Source: JAGVPT01 sp963772165 (lineage in GTDB: Bacteria; Bacteroidota; Ignavibacteria; UBA10030; UBA8401). Taken from it: a DNA stretch of 64,000 nt. Of the stretch, positions 43,870 through 52,016 are shown piece after piece. The DNA lies in NCBI GenBank assembly GCA_963772165.1, contig CAVYWA010000027.1, positions 62,001 to 126,000 on the forward strand, in the 5' to 3' direction. Under the pieces are notes generated by a model. It had not been told where the DNA came from and did not search any database. It was given only the letters and a program-made list of their open reading frames with translations. How positions within the stretch are numbered: position 1 is the first letter of the stretch; the number at the start of each line of letters is the position of its first letter. A program made the translations under genes and the position numbers.

Positions 43870-44457
43870 TTACGCGTTGATCCAGTTCTTTTCAATGCAC
43901 TGCCTGATCTGAAGCTTGGCCCGGTGCATAATTACCCAGTAGTTAGACGCACTAACTTCCAATTGCTTACAAATCTCTTCGGAATCCAGCTCATCGAGAT
44001 ATTTCGACACAAAAACCGACCGCCCATGATCCGATAGCTTTGATAAGCATTTCTGGAGGATTTCAAGAAATTCTTTCGACCGGAGGATCTGGTATCCGCT
44101 TGCATTCCAGCTCACCGGTCCGGCAGAGGATTTCCATTCTCCTTCGTCATCGAAATATTTGTCAAGCTCGGAGGCTCCGTCCTCATCGCTCAGCGGAACA
44201 GATTTGGCGGTCGTTCTTCTGCGGTAATAATCGATGATCTTATTCTTGAGGATGGAGGTGAGCCATGTTTTCTGTGAGCTTTCTCCTCTAAACGATCCAA
44301 GGTTTTGCAGAGCCGAAAGAAATGTTTCCTGAACAAGATCCTTGGCAGTTTCTCGGTCGCCGAGTCGCATGCACGCAAATTTGAAGAGATCGTCGGAATA
44401 TGCTTCAATCCAATGCGTTTGCGGCTGGGCTGGAAATTTTATCTTTTTTTCAGTCAC
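43870..44457 (-). CDS. ECF-type RNA polymerase sigma factor
   Basis: The start is uncertain. The longest frame reaches 44625, but its first 55 residues are hydrophobic and unlike sigma factors. The GTG at 44457 gives a 195-residue protein of normal size. Region 2 is DLFKFACMRLGDRETAKDLV and QETFLSALQN, then FRGESSQKTWLTSILKNKII. Region 4 is SKLSDHGRSVFVSKYLDELD and SEEICKQLEVSASNYWVIMH. It is followed at once by a zinc-finger anti-sigma-like gene. The two ECF pairs in the window differ clearly in sequence. No strong ribosome binding site is visible. Confidence 0.88.
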   Translation of the reverse strand: MTEKKIKFPAQPQTHWIEAYSDDLFKFACMRLGDRETAKDLVQETFLSALQNLGSFRGESSQKTWLTSILKNKIIDYYRRRTTAKSVPLSDEDGASELDKYFDDEGEWKSSAGPVSWNASGYQILRSKEFLEILQKCLSKLSDHGRSVFVSKYLDELDSEEICKQLEVSASNYWVIMHRAKLQIRQCIEKNWINA

Positions 44458-44608
44458 AATTGTCGGAAAAAAAATTGTGCACGGTGAATAACATAGAGGA
44501 AAATATACCAGAAAAAGATGAAGAAACAAAAATATGTGTGAAGGGAACATCTTCGCGTAGAACTTCACATACTGTTGCCGTTTCAAATAAATACTCCTCC
44601 GTTTTTGA

Positions 44609-44696
44609 GCCGCCAAGGGCGCCAATGACGCAAAGAAGGTTTGGGGAAATTAACGAAAAGGTTCTTTATATCCCTGTCGTCCTTTGCGGTGAAAAC
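44609..44696. repeat. intergenic palindromic repeat, family 1, copy C
   Basis: The left arm CCGCCAAGGGCGCCAATGAC (plus GCAAAGAA) and right arm TTCTTTATATCCCTGTCGTC (plus CTTTGCGG) form an imperfect long inverted repeat of the same type as those at 10407 and 36292. It lies in the 332-bp gap between the sigma gene and the methyltransferase remnant. That gap holds nothing else recognisable. Confidence 0.6.
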
Positions 44697-44789
44697 ACAC
44701 GATTGCCGTTAAGAAAGAGCTCTAGCTCTCAGGAATGCGCTCTACCTTGCCCGCATAAAACTTACACAGCTTAAGACCAAGATCTATCC

Positions 44790-45047
44790 TTACTTGCATC
44801 TTGTTGCAAAAAGAACGTAGCAATAATCCGCGTCAATTTCCTCGGCCTTGAATCCGCATCCCGATAGCGTCTCTCCTAATTTCTTAATATCTGGAAAAGA
44901 CCGTACACGATAGGCCCTTCCACCTCCGAATGAATCTTGCTGATCCGTGAAAGAGGCAAGAAGTGCATGACCGACAAGGAGCCTGCATATCTCCTTATTG
45001 TGCACTCTTGTGCATCGACGCCCCCCACTGCCCGTTATCACGATCAT
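44790..45047 (-). pseudogene. possible C-terminal remnant of a methyltransferase
   Basis: An 85-codon frame whose last 35 residues (FPDIKKLGETLSGCGFKAEE, then YCYVLFATRCK) look like the end of a SAM-dependent methyltransferase. The preceding part carries no motif I. It has no convincing start or ribosome binding site and ends the divergent side of the TonB gene. It is either a decayed gene fragment or a small unknown protein. Confidence 0.35.
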
Positions 45048-45110
45048 TGTGTGCGCGCCTCCGAATTGTTTTTACTGTAAAAAGAAAATGCTTGCCTCAC
45101 AAGGGAAATC

Positions 45111-45137
45111 GTGTTACATTATTTAATATAGTAGCAC
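45111..45137. promoter_or_regulatory. NikR-type operator upstream of the TonB receptor gene
   Basis: GTGTTAC (45111-45117), a 13-base spacer, and GTAGCAC (45131-45137). This is the NikR consensus described for metal-reducing Deltaproteobacteria (GTGTTAC-N13/14-GTAACAC) with one mismatch and correct spacing. It lies 49-75 bases before the receptor start codon, and a nikR gene lies 5 kb away. The match was recognised by eye against remembered consensus. Confidence 0.72.
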
Positions 45138-45185
45138 GCAAGAATACCGCACATTGCCGTATTGCTGAAGGAAAGGCTCATCATC

Positions 45186-47024
45186 ATGCGCATCCATGTT
45201 GTCATGACTTTAACGTATGTTCTCACAACGTTTTTAATTGCACAAACAAAACCAGATTCTGGCACGACGAAAATGTATGTTCTCAATCCGGTCACGGTCA
45301 CAGCAACTCAAACAGAAATTCCGCTTAGCTTGGTTTCGCCGTCTATCAGCGTTGTTTCGTCGGAGGAAATAAAAGAAAATCCGGACAAATCTATTTTTTC
45401 CATCATCAGTGAGAATGTCCCCGGCGTATTTGTGACGGAGCGCGATGTGCTGGGATTCGGTGTAAATTCGGCAGCAGGGCAAATCAATATACGAGGTATT
45501 GGTGGCAGTCCGAACAATGAGGTGCTTGTTTTGATTGATGGCCGGCCGCAATACATGGGTTGGTATGGCCATCCGATAGATGACAGTTATCTGTCTACAA
45601 ATATAGAGAAGGTCGAAGTCATTCGCGGTCCGGCATCCATGTTGTACGGCTCCAACGCGATGGGCGGTGTCATTAATATCATCACGCACAGTACGCAGCA
45701 AGATGGGTTGGTGGGTAATGCGTCAATTTCTTATGGAAGTTATGATGCACAACAATACGGCGCCCACCTTGGATACCAACAAAACGGTTGGAATGTACTT
45801 GGATCATACACCAACGAACATACGGACGGCTCACGCCCCTGGTCTGAATATACTGCCAATAGCGGTTATGCAAAAGCATCATATCAGATAAACGATCAAT
45901 ATCAATTTTCACTTGACGGAAGTTTGACGCATTTTGAAACTTTTGATCCGGGAACGATTTCTTCTCCCGATACAAACAATTGGATGCATATTAGCCGTGG
46001 GTACGTTAGCGCATCATTGGAAAACGATTTTGGTATTTCTAAAGGCGGTATTCGAATGACATATAATTTGGGCCACAATGAACTATCGCCGTATTATGGC
46101 AACTTCAGCTGGGTATCGGATGATCATCTTGCTGCATTAAATGTATACCAAAAACTCATGCTCATCAAAGATAATACAGTCGCCGTTGGAGTTGACGTTC
46201 AGGACAATGGCGGCACAGGTTCCAATACGATGATGAATTTCGGGACACAGGCCATAAAAGATTATGCAGGATATGTGAGTATGGAGCAAAGATTTTTTGA
46301 TCGCCTATTGGCCAATGCAGGCGTTCGCTATGCTCACAACAGTTATTTCGGAGATATTGTTGTTCCCCAAGCCGGCGTAAATTATCAATTGGATCAGGAA
46401 ACCAATCTTCGCGCATCGGCAGGAAAGGGGTATCGCGCACCGCAGGTATTTGAGTTGTTTCAATTGACACCGGCTGCCTCCACATTGCATCCGGAAGAAT
46501 TATGGAATTATGACATCGGTGTTTCCCATACTTTTGGACAAACGGCGATTGTGGATATTGCCGGATTCATCATTGACGTAAAAAACACAATTATCGATCA
46601 ATGGTATTCGATGCAATCTCTTAATTCCGGCGGGTCCCATTACGGCGGCGTAGAAGGTTCTCTGCAATGGTTTATCACGAACAGTTTAAAAGCAAATGCA
46701 AATTATTCATTGACGGATAACGCAGAAAATACGGTTTCTGTTCCGAAACACAAGGTGTATTTAGGTGCGGAATATCGCTGGAGCATTTGGACGGCATCTC
46801 TCAACGGACAATATGTTCGGTCAATTTACGGGCTGGACAATACATACTCGATTGCCAAGCTGCCGGATTACACAAATGTTGAAGCAAGATTTGGCGCACA
46901 AATTACAGAGAAGTTTTCTCTATCGCTCAGCGCCCGGAATTTGTTGAATCAATCCTATCAAACTATATATGGTTACCCGATGCCGGGCAGAACTGCAAAT
47001 GTTGGTGTGCAGGCATCTCTCTAG
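45186..47024 (+). CDS. TonB-dependent outer membrane receptor (probable nickel or metallophore receptor)
   Basis: The start at 45186 has AAGGAAAGG upstream and gives a 612-residue protein with a signal peptide (RIHVVMTLTYVLTTFLIAQ). The plug domain includes VLNPVTVTATQ (TonB-box-like), INIRGIGGSPNNEVLVLIDG and VEVIRGPASMLYGSNAMGGV. The barrel has the usual alternating strands and ends with a C-terminal aromatic-poor strand (GRTANVGVQASL). TonB receptors import siderophores, cobalamin or metals. The NikR-type operator directly upstream and nikR nearby point to nickel (inference), and the ECF transporter genes downstream would carry the substrate across the inner membrane. Confidence 0.92.
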   Translation: MRIHVVMTLTYVLTTFLIAQTKPDSGTTKMYVLNPVTVTATQTEIPLSLVSPSISVVSSEEIKENPDKSIFSIISENVPGVFVTERDVLGFGVNSAAGQINIRGIGGSPNNEVLVLIDGRPQYMGWYGHPIDDSYLSTNIEKVEVIRGPASMLYGSNAMGGVINIITHSTQQDGLVGNASISYGSYDAQQYGAHLGYQQNGWNVLGSYTNEHTDGSRPWSEYTANSGYAKASYQINDQYQFSLDGSLTHFETFDPGTISSPDTNNWMHISRGYVSASLENDFGISKGGIRMTYNLGHNELSPYYGNFSWVSDDHLAALNVYQKLMLIKDNTVAVGVDVQDNGGTGSNTMMNFGTQAIKDYAGYVSMEQRFFDRLLANAGVRYAHNSYFGDIVVPQAGVNYQLDQETNLRASAGKGYRAPQVFELFQLTPAASTLHPEELWNYDIGVSHTFGQTAIVDIAGFIIDVKNTIIDQWYSMQSLNSGGSHYGGVEGSLQWFITNSLKANANYSLTDNAENTVSVPKHKVYLGAEYRWSIWTASLNGQYVRSIYGLDNTYSIAKLPDYTNVEARFGAQITEKFSLSLSARNLLNQSYQTIYGYPMPGRTANVGVQASL

Positions 47025-47233
47025 TGAGAGGATTTCTTACGAATAACGTCATCGCGATTCAATGAATGATGCCTCCTTTATCAATGGATCGGCACGCTTT
47101 AAAAAGCGAAATGCGAAATGTAAAATGCGTTGAGATCGAATCATAGTGTCTTGTGAGGAATCCGCTTATGGTGAATATAATTCGATGCCTGGTTTCAACA
47201 TTCTTTCATAGAATGGCATTTATGGTCTAATCC

Positions 47234-47758
47234 ATGATTAAACCACGCGATATTGCTTATTGTGCGGTCTTCGGGGCTGCTGCAATGCTGCTGCCGGTGA
47301 TATTTCATGTTTTCCATATCGGCTCGGTGTTCATGCCGATGTACTTGCCCTTGGTGACACTCTCTTTTTTCGTCGGGCCGTTACCTGCCATCCTAACAGC
47401 ACTGCTGTTACCGCTGCTTTCTGGCGCGATCACCGGCATGCCGCCGTTTTACCCACCGATAGCATTTATGATGAGCATTGAACTCGCAACAATGTGCGGG
47501 ATCATCGCTTCCGTCCGAATGTTACTCCCAAAACTTAATGAGTTGATCATTCTCATCCCAGTTCTTATTTTAGGGCGGTGCATTGGGGTAGGATTGATTT
47601 ATCTGGTGGCTTTATTCATGGACTTGCCCGCTACGTTTGTTGCCGGAGCATCGCTTCTCAGCGGATGGCCGGGGATCATTTTAATGATCGTAACAATTCC
47701 GTCAATCATTCGCATTTCTCGTCTGGTGGGCATTTCAAATATTCAAACAAGAGTATAA
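47234..47758 (+). CDS. ECF transporter substrate-binding (S) component-like membrane protein
   Basis: A 174-residue protein with five to six hydrophobic segments (e.g. IAYCAVFGAAAMLLPVIFHV, SVFMPMYLPLVTLSFFVGPL and ILLPLLSG). Size, the N-terminal Ala-rich helix and the location just before the methyltransferase, T and A genes fit the S component of an ECF transporter. The substrate is not readable from sequence. It lies behind the putative nickel receptor by 209 bp, a gap without obvious features. It may belong to the vitamin- or metal-specific branch. Confidence 0.78.
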   Translation: MIKPRDIAYCAVFGAAAMLLPVIFHVFHIGSVFMPMYLPLVTLSFFVGPLPAILTALLLPLLSGAITGMPPFYPPIAFMMSIELATMCGIIASVRMLLPKLNELIILIPVLILGRCIGVGLIYLVALFMDLPATFVAGASLLSGWPGIILMIVTIPSIIRISRLVGISNIQTRV

Positions 47759-47760
47759 AA

Positions 47761-48382
47761 ATGGATGATCGCTCTACACCGACAATTGCTGAATATTTTA
47801 ATTCTATCGCACAAAAGTGGGATTCATGGGAAGATCTTGAATCTCTTAAAGTCCAATTCGATAATGGACTCAAGCGATTTGGCCTTCGCCCTGATGAACA
47901 CATACTCGAAGTCGGTTGCGGCACCGGGAATCTTGACCGCTGCAATTCTTCGTCAATTATCACAAGCAGGCCGAATTACTGCCATCGATATCTCCAGCCG
48001 GATGATCGAGATTGCACAAAAGAAATTAGATGATTCACGTGTTCAGTGGATATGTGATTCGATCGAACACATGACTACGTACGAAAGTGTATTTGACAGA
48101 GTGATCTGCTATTCAGTTTGGCCGCATCTAAAGAATCCTGAGAAAGTGGTGCGATTGATTCAGAACATGCTTAAACCCGGCGCCAAGCTCCATATCTGGC
48201 ACCTGAACTCACGCGAAGCGATTAACAATATCCATGCAAAAGCGTCCGAGGTCATTAGCAGTCATATGCTGGTGCCGGCGTCTCAAACCGCAGCATTGCT
48301 TGAACAATCCGGCTTCATCGTCGAAGAAACGCTGGACGACGATTCTGGGTATCTGGTATCCGCTCGGAGGGTTTGGTCGTGA
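47761..48382 (+). CDS. class I SAM-dependent methyltransferase inside the ECF transporter operon, frameshifted
   Basis: The ATG at 47761 lies 2 bp after the S gene stop. The first frame reads MDDRSTPTIAEYFNSIAQKW and motif I (ILEVGCGTGNL). After it, near 47935, one extra base is present, and the +1 frame continues with TAAILRQLSQAGRITAIDIS, the motif II and post-motif segments ICDSIEHMTTYESVFDRVIC and MLKPGAKLHIWHL. Joined, they make about 206 residues, normal for the family. The stop overlaps the T component start by 4 bp, so the gene is embedded in the transporter operon. It could modify the imported compound (chelator or corrinoid); that is speculation. Whether the frameshift is real is open. 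Confidence 0.82.
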
Positions 48383-49128
48383 AAGATGTTTTTGCTTTCT
48401 GGGGATGCGGAAGGGGCCCCCTGCAATCTCTGCACGCGCATATAAAAATTCTTTCGGGCATGCTGCTTGGCTGCGGCTGTTTGCTGGTTCCGCTGCAATC
48501 TCTAACAGGTATCGTCCTCACGGTCATTGCCGCAACGTGCTGGTGCGTTCTGGCGGCCATGCCGATAAAAATGTTCATCCGGTGCGCCATTGCATCGCTT
48601 ATTCTTTTCTTTCCGCTTCTATTATTAACACCCTGGATAACGGTCGATTCGTCTGCGACGGCACCGATGGTTGAGCGCTTTGCGCTATCAGGGGCTATTG
48701 CACTTCGCAGCACTTGCTGTCTTTTTATTGCCGCATCGACGATTGCCATTCTTGCCATTCAGGACGTGCATCGCGGGCTCGCCTGCATTCCAATTCCCCG
48801 AACATTTGTTGTTCTGATTGTCCAGCTTATTAATCAAACCGTACTACTGACGGAAGAAACACTGCGTATTATTGGTGTGCTTCGATTACGGGGCGCATCG
48901 GGAGTGCGAGGTATCAGGGTGCTGTTTTCTTTTCCGATTGTGTGGATGGTGAGAATGCTGTTTCGCGCGGAGCGAACCGCAGCTGCAATGACGGTCCGAG
49001 GGTACGGAATTGAGGCTATCACTGTAGGCGAGAATATTACATTAACAAATGCTGATGTGTTGACGATCATCTGTGCATCTGCTGTCTTTGTGGCGTCTAT
49101 TTTCATGCGGTTGAGGATAATAGCATGA
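48379..49128 (+). CDS. ECF transporter T component (EcfT/CbiQ type)
   Basis: A 249-residue inner-membrane protein starting at the GTG at 48379, nine bases after GGAGG. It has five or six hydrophobic segments, with a long cytoplasmic helical part containing VLRLRGASGVRGIRV and the second Arg-Gly motif MTVRGYGIEA. Such Arg-Gly motifs couple the T component to the ATPase in ECF transporters. The gene's start overlaps the methyltransferase stop and its end overlaps the ATPase gene by 4 bp. It is the energy-coupling membrane scaffold of the transporter encoded here. Confidence 0.88.
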   Translation: MKDVFAFWGCGRGPLQSLHAHIKILSGMLLGCGCLLVPLQSLTGIVLTVIAATCWCVLAAMPIKMFIRCAIASLILFFPLLLLTPWITVDSSATAPMVERFALSGAIALRSTCCLFIAASTIAILAIQDVHRGLACIPIPRTFVVLIVQLINQTVLLTEETLRIIGVLRLRGASGVRGIRVLFSFPIVWMVRMLFRAERTAAAMTVRGYGIEAITVGENITLTNADVLTIICASAVFVASIFMRLRIIA

Positions 49129-49847
49129 ATCCCGTCCTTGAATTCAACTCCGTCACCGTTCGGTATCCTGGAAATTCCAAGAATACCATCAGCGATGTTT
49201 CCTTCCATGTTCATCACGATGAAAGAGTGGCGTTATTCGGGCTTAACGGATCGGGAAAAACGACGTTACTGCTTGCTGCAGTCGGGTTAGTGCCTTTCAC
49301 CGGATCTATTTTCATCGATGGGATTCCTGTTGAGAAAAAGAACCTTCAGGAAGCACGCGACCGGACAGGGTTCCTCTTCAATATTCCCGAGGACCAAATT
49401 CTGTTTCCGCGTGTAATTGATGACGTTGCGTATAGTCTGATTCGAAAAGGAACATCGTCTAAAGCAGCGCATGAAAAAGCCATGTCTGCGCTTGCTATGC
49501 TGGGTGTTCCGGACATTGCAGAGTGTTCACCTTTTCAACTATCTCACGGCCAGCGTCAGCGAATCGCGCTGGCTGGAGCGCTGGTCACGAATCCTGTTGT
49601 GCTACTGCTGGATGAGCCGACATCAGGGCTTGATCCGCTTGGAAGAATTTCTCTTGCGGAAATGTTGCGTGCCGCGACATCGTCAATCCTCATTGCCACA
49701 CATGATGTCGCATTTGCATCACGGACATGCAACCGATTTCTGGTATTGTGTGAGAATGAGCTTCGCGAATTTCATGATTGCAAAGACGCAGAACTATATC
49801 TACTTGGTAATTTCTCGCTACGATCACGAAGCGAAATTCCTCATTAG
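49125..49847 (+). CDS. ECF transporter ATPase (EcfA/CbiO type)
   Basis: A 240-residue ABC ATPase. Walker A is FGLNGSGKTTLLLA, the signature is QLSHGQRQRIALAGAL and Walker B is VVLLLDEPTSGLDPLGR, with the H-loop in IATHDVAFA. The Q-loop region is FLFNIPEDQILFPRVIDD, as in CbiO/EcfA. It drives the S/T membrane pair encoded upstream. Only one ATPase gene is present, so a homodimer is likely. Downstream lie 320 bp (49848-50167) convergent with nikR where no gene, terminator or repeat was recognised. Confidence 0.93.
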   Translation: MNPVLEFNSVTVRYPGNSKNTISDVSFHVHHDERVALFGLNGSGKTTLLLAAVGLVPFTGSIFIDGIPVEKKNLQEARDRTGFLFNIPEDQILFPRVIDDVAYSLIRKGTSSKAAHEKAMSALAMLGVPDIAECSPFQLSHGQRQRIALAGALVTNPVVLLLDEPTSGLDPLGRISLAEMLRAATSSILIATHDVAFASRTCNRFLVLCENELREFHDCKDAELYLLGNFSLRSRSEIPH

Positions 49848-50167
49848 GGGGAGCTGGCGCTGCGGCGGAAGATGAAAAGGTTCATGATACATAGAAAGCT
49901 ATAGTCTACGACCCGCCATTGGAAAATCCAGAAACAAACAAAGAAAGTTCTTCTCACGGGCGGTTCAGGATTTCTTAGTTTCATACTAAAATATTCCAAT
50001 AAAGACGCGTCTGTCAAGAATTATAACTGGTATCGTGAAAGTCTTTCGTCCTTCGAACATCAAAAGGTATATCCCCCCGTATGCCATAGATACAAGGAAT
50101 TCTCAAAGTCTTGAGAGCATTGTTCTACATTCGACCATGCGTCTAAAAAAGTTACGGTTCTTGTTCT

Positions 50168-50641
50168 TTATACCCGTTTATGATGTGTGTGGACTATTCG
50201 CTTCTTCGTCATAGATGCATTGTTTGAATACTGATGAAGTGATGTCGTCAATGTAAGCTTGCCGTGTTTTACGCCTTTGAAGCTGAGAATCTTGTTGGCA
50301 ATCTGTTGTAACTCCAGCGCCTTTCCCTTCATGATGACCGATTCGAGACACGTATCGTGGTCGATATGAATGTGCGTGCTCGACACGATCTGCTTGAAGT
50401 GATGATGCTGGAATTCAGTCAGCATTCCTTCAAGTTCGCGCTGGTGGTGGTCGTAGACGTATGAGATAATTCCGAACGTCGGGGTGTTGGATCGGTGAAC
50501 CGCTTCATCGACGAGTTCTTCCCGAACAAGGTCGCGGATGGCTTCCGAGCGGTTGGTATATCCTCGATGGGCGATAAGAAGGTCGAATTTTGCGAGGAGG
50601 TCATCCTCCATCGAAACGCCGAACCGGTTGAGGTTTTTCAC
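50168..50641 (-). CDS. nikR: NikR nickel-responsive transcriptional regulator
   Basis: The 157-residue protein is started at the GTG at 50641, with AGG eight bases upstream; a GTG at 50650 would have no space for a site. The N-terminal ribbon-helix-helix part (RFGVSMEDDLLAKFDLLIAH, RGYTNRSEAIRDLVREELVD) precedes the ACT-like nickel domain. Its high-affinity nickel ligands are visible as H-x10-H-x-H-x5-C: a His in QHHHFKQI, then HIH and C in STHIHIDHDTCLES. NikR represses nickel uptake genes when nickel is plentiful. The matching operator sits in front of the TonB receptor at 45186. The C-terminus is Lys/His-rich and longer than in E. coli. Confidence 0.93.
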   Translation of the reverse strand: MKNLNRFGVSMEDDLLAKFDLLIAHRGYTNRSEAIRDLVREELVDEAVHRSNTPTFGIISYVYDHHQRELEGMLTEFQHHHFKQIVSSTHIHIDHDTCLESVIMKGKALELQQIANKILSFKGVKHGKLTLTTSLHQYSNNASMTKKRIVHTHHKRV

Positions 50642-50643
50642 AA

Positions 50644-50672
50644 GTAGCACCTGTTTTTTGAAAATGTAGCAC
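50644..50672. promoter_or_regulatory. two GTAGCAC half-sites at the nikR start
   Basis: GTAGCAC occurs at 50644-50650 and 50666-50672, in the same orientation, with 15 bases between. Each equals the second half of the NikR-type operator found at 45131. The direct (not inverted) arrangement is atypical for NikR. They may mark autoregulation of nikR or be chance. Confidence 0.4.
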
Positions 50673-50719
50673 GAATTTAGCTTAAAAGCATTGAAAATTT
50701 TCCATTATTAATATCGGCT

Positions 50720-51457
50720 CTACATGCCATGATGATGTGCGCCGCCACCCATCATCATCATCCAGGGCATGGGGATGCCTAATCCCCTCATCACCATTAT
50801 TATTCCCATAACTATTATCATTACTGCTGCAAGTTTATCTCCCCACAATCGCAACCGGAAACGGAAGAACGTCGATACAAATCCAACAATAACGAGCGAT
50901 GGAACAATGCCGCATCCAAAGAGCGCCATGGTAATGGCTCCGTTCACCGCGCTTCCCGATGCGGCGGCCATCACGAACATAGAATAAAGCAATCCGCAAG
51001 GCAAAAGCGGCGTCAGCAATCCGATATAAAACTTGCTCTCGACGGTAGGCGATGCGAGCAAAGCGCCGTAAGTCTTCGTGTAAAGGTTCAGCAGGAAAGA
51101 CTTCTTCTCCGAAGTCAAAGAAATCTCTTGCTTGAACCCCATCCACGGAAAAATCCTCATCATCCAAATTCCGGAGAGAACAAGCAGCGCCCCCGCAGCG
51201 GTCGAGAACCATTCTCCAGCCGACTGTAATCCCGAGAACCCGCCGCCGATTGCCCCGAGGAAACCACCGATGAATACATACGACAGCACCCGTCCAACAT
51301 TGTACGAAAGATGCCTGAGCAATGGATTCAATTGTCCGGCTAGGCTGCCGCTTTGAAAATTCTGCTGCGTAGAATAAGCCGCGACAATCGCACCGCACAT
51401 GCCGACACAGTGCATGCTTCCGAAAAAGCCGGTGAGGAAGATAAGAACCAAGTTCAT
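50720..51457 (-). CDS. SafE/TauE-family membrane protein with His/Met-rich tail
   Basis: A 245-residue inner-membrane protein with six hydrophobic segments. The N-terminal motif FFGSMHCVGMCGAIVAAYS and the later LLTPLLPCGLLYSMFVMAA match the sulfite exporter TauE/SafE-like (UreH/DsbD-related) family, which includes metal-transport and cytochrome oxidase assembly proteins. The tail is unusual: PMPWMMMMGGGAHHHGM, rich in Met and His, a likely metal-binding end. It is adjacent to nikR and a YHS lipoprotein, so metal export or nickel/copper handling is more plausible here than sulfite export, by context only. Confidence 0.8.
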   Translation of the reverse strand: MNLVLIFLTGFFGSMHCVGMCGAIVAAYSTQQNFQSGSLAGQLNPLLRHLSYNVGRVLSYVFIGGFLGAIGGGFSGLQSAGEWFSTAAGALLVLSGIWMMRIFPWMGFKQEISLTSEKKSFLLNLYTKTYGALLASPTVESKFYIGLLTPLLPCGLLYSMFVMAAASGSAVNGAITMALFGCGIVPSLVIVGFVSTFFRFRLRLWGDKLAAVMIIVMGIIMVMRGLGIPMPWMMMMGGGAHHHGM

Positions 51458-51617
51458 AGGATTACGATCCTTTACGTTTCGGCGTGAGCAAAATACATAA
51501 ATGTTGCGCCTAATTCAAAATGCAGCTCTTGGCCGTTCTTGAAGTGCGTACTATCTTCATTCGGATAATATCAGAATGAGGGGGAGAGCGCTCTATCAAG
51601 TGTCTTCTATGAACCGG

Positions 51618-51905
51618 CTATTGTGCCGCGACGTAGTCCATCGGTTTTTTCACAAATTTGTCTTTGCATCCCGTTGAACAAAAACCATAGATTTTTCCGT
51701 TGTAGTGTGCGGTATCGCCGATGCCCGCTGTTAGCGACATCCCGCATACAAGATCATTAGTGTTATCAACCTTGATTTTTTTAAATGCTTCTTTTCCCTC
51801 GTGAGAAACTTCCGGAATTTGATAGTTGGCCGCCCTATTTTGTTGATTGCATGATGTTGTCGATAAAATACCTAAGACCAGTCCCCAAAAAAGAATCTTC
51901 TTCAT
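51618..51905 (-). CDS. YHS-domain lipoprotein
   Basis: The 95-residue protein starts at the ATG at 51905, giving a lipoprotein signal (KKILFWGLVLGILSTTSC). The YHS domain reads DLVCGMSLTAGIGDTAHYNG followed by KIYGFCSTGCKDKFVKKPMD. YHS domains occur in copper/heavy-metal ATPases and oxidoreductases and bind metal through the Cys pair. It is placed between the SafE-like gene and a TonB receptor, all in one orientation. A metal-sensing or -buffering role in the envelope is inferred. Confidence 0.88.
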   Translation of the reverse strand: MKKILFWGLVLGILSTTSCNQQNRAANYQIPEVSHEGKEAFKKIKVDNTNDLVCGMSLTAGIGDTAHYNGKIYGFCSTGCKDKFVKKPMDYVAAQ

Positions 51906-52016
51906 ATTGTATTTAGCCTCTAACATGAATATTTCTTTGGTCAAATATTGATTTACGTGTATCGTGATGGTACCATAACTCCCGTGAAAGGCAAGTCATG
52001 GCATCGCCAAAAATAC

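Noticed and set aside
47017..47040. Hairpin CTCTC/GAGAG at the end of the TonB receptor gene as a terminator
   Set aside because: Only five base pairs, overlapping the stop codon, with weak T content.
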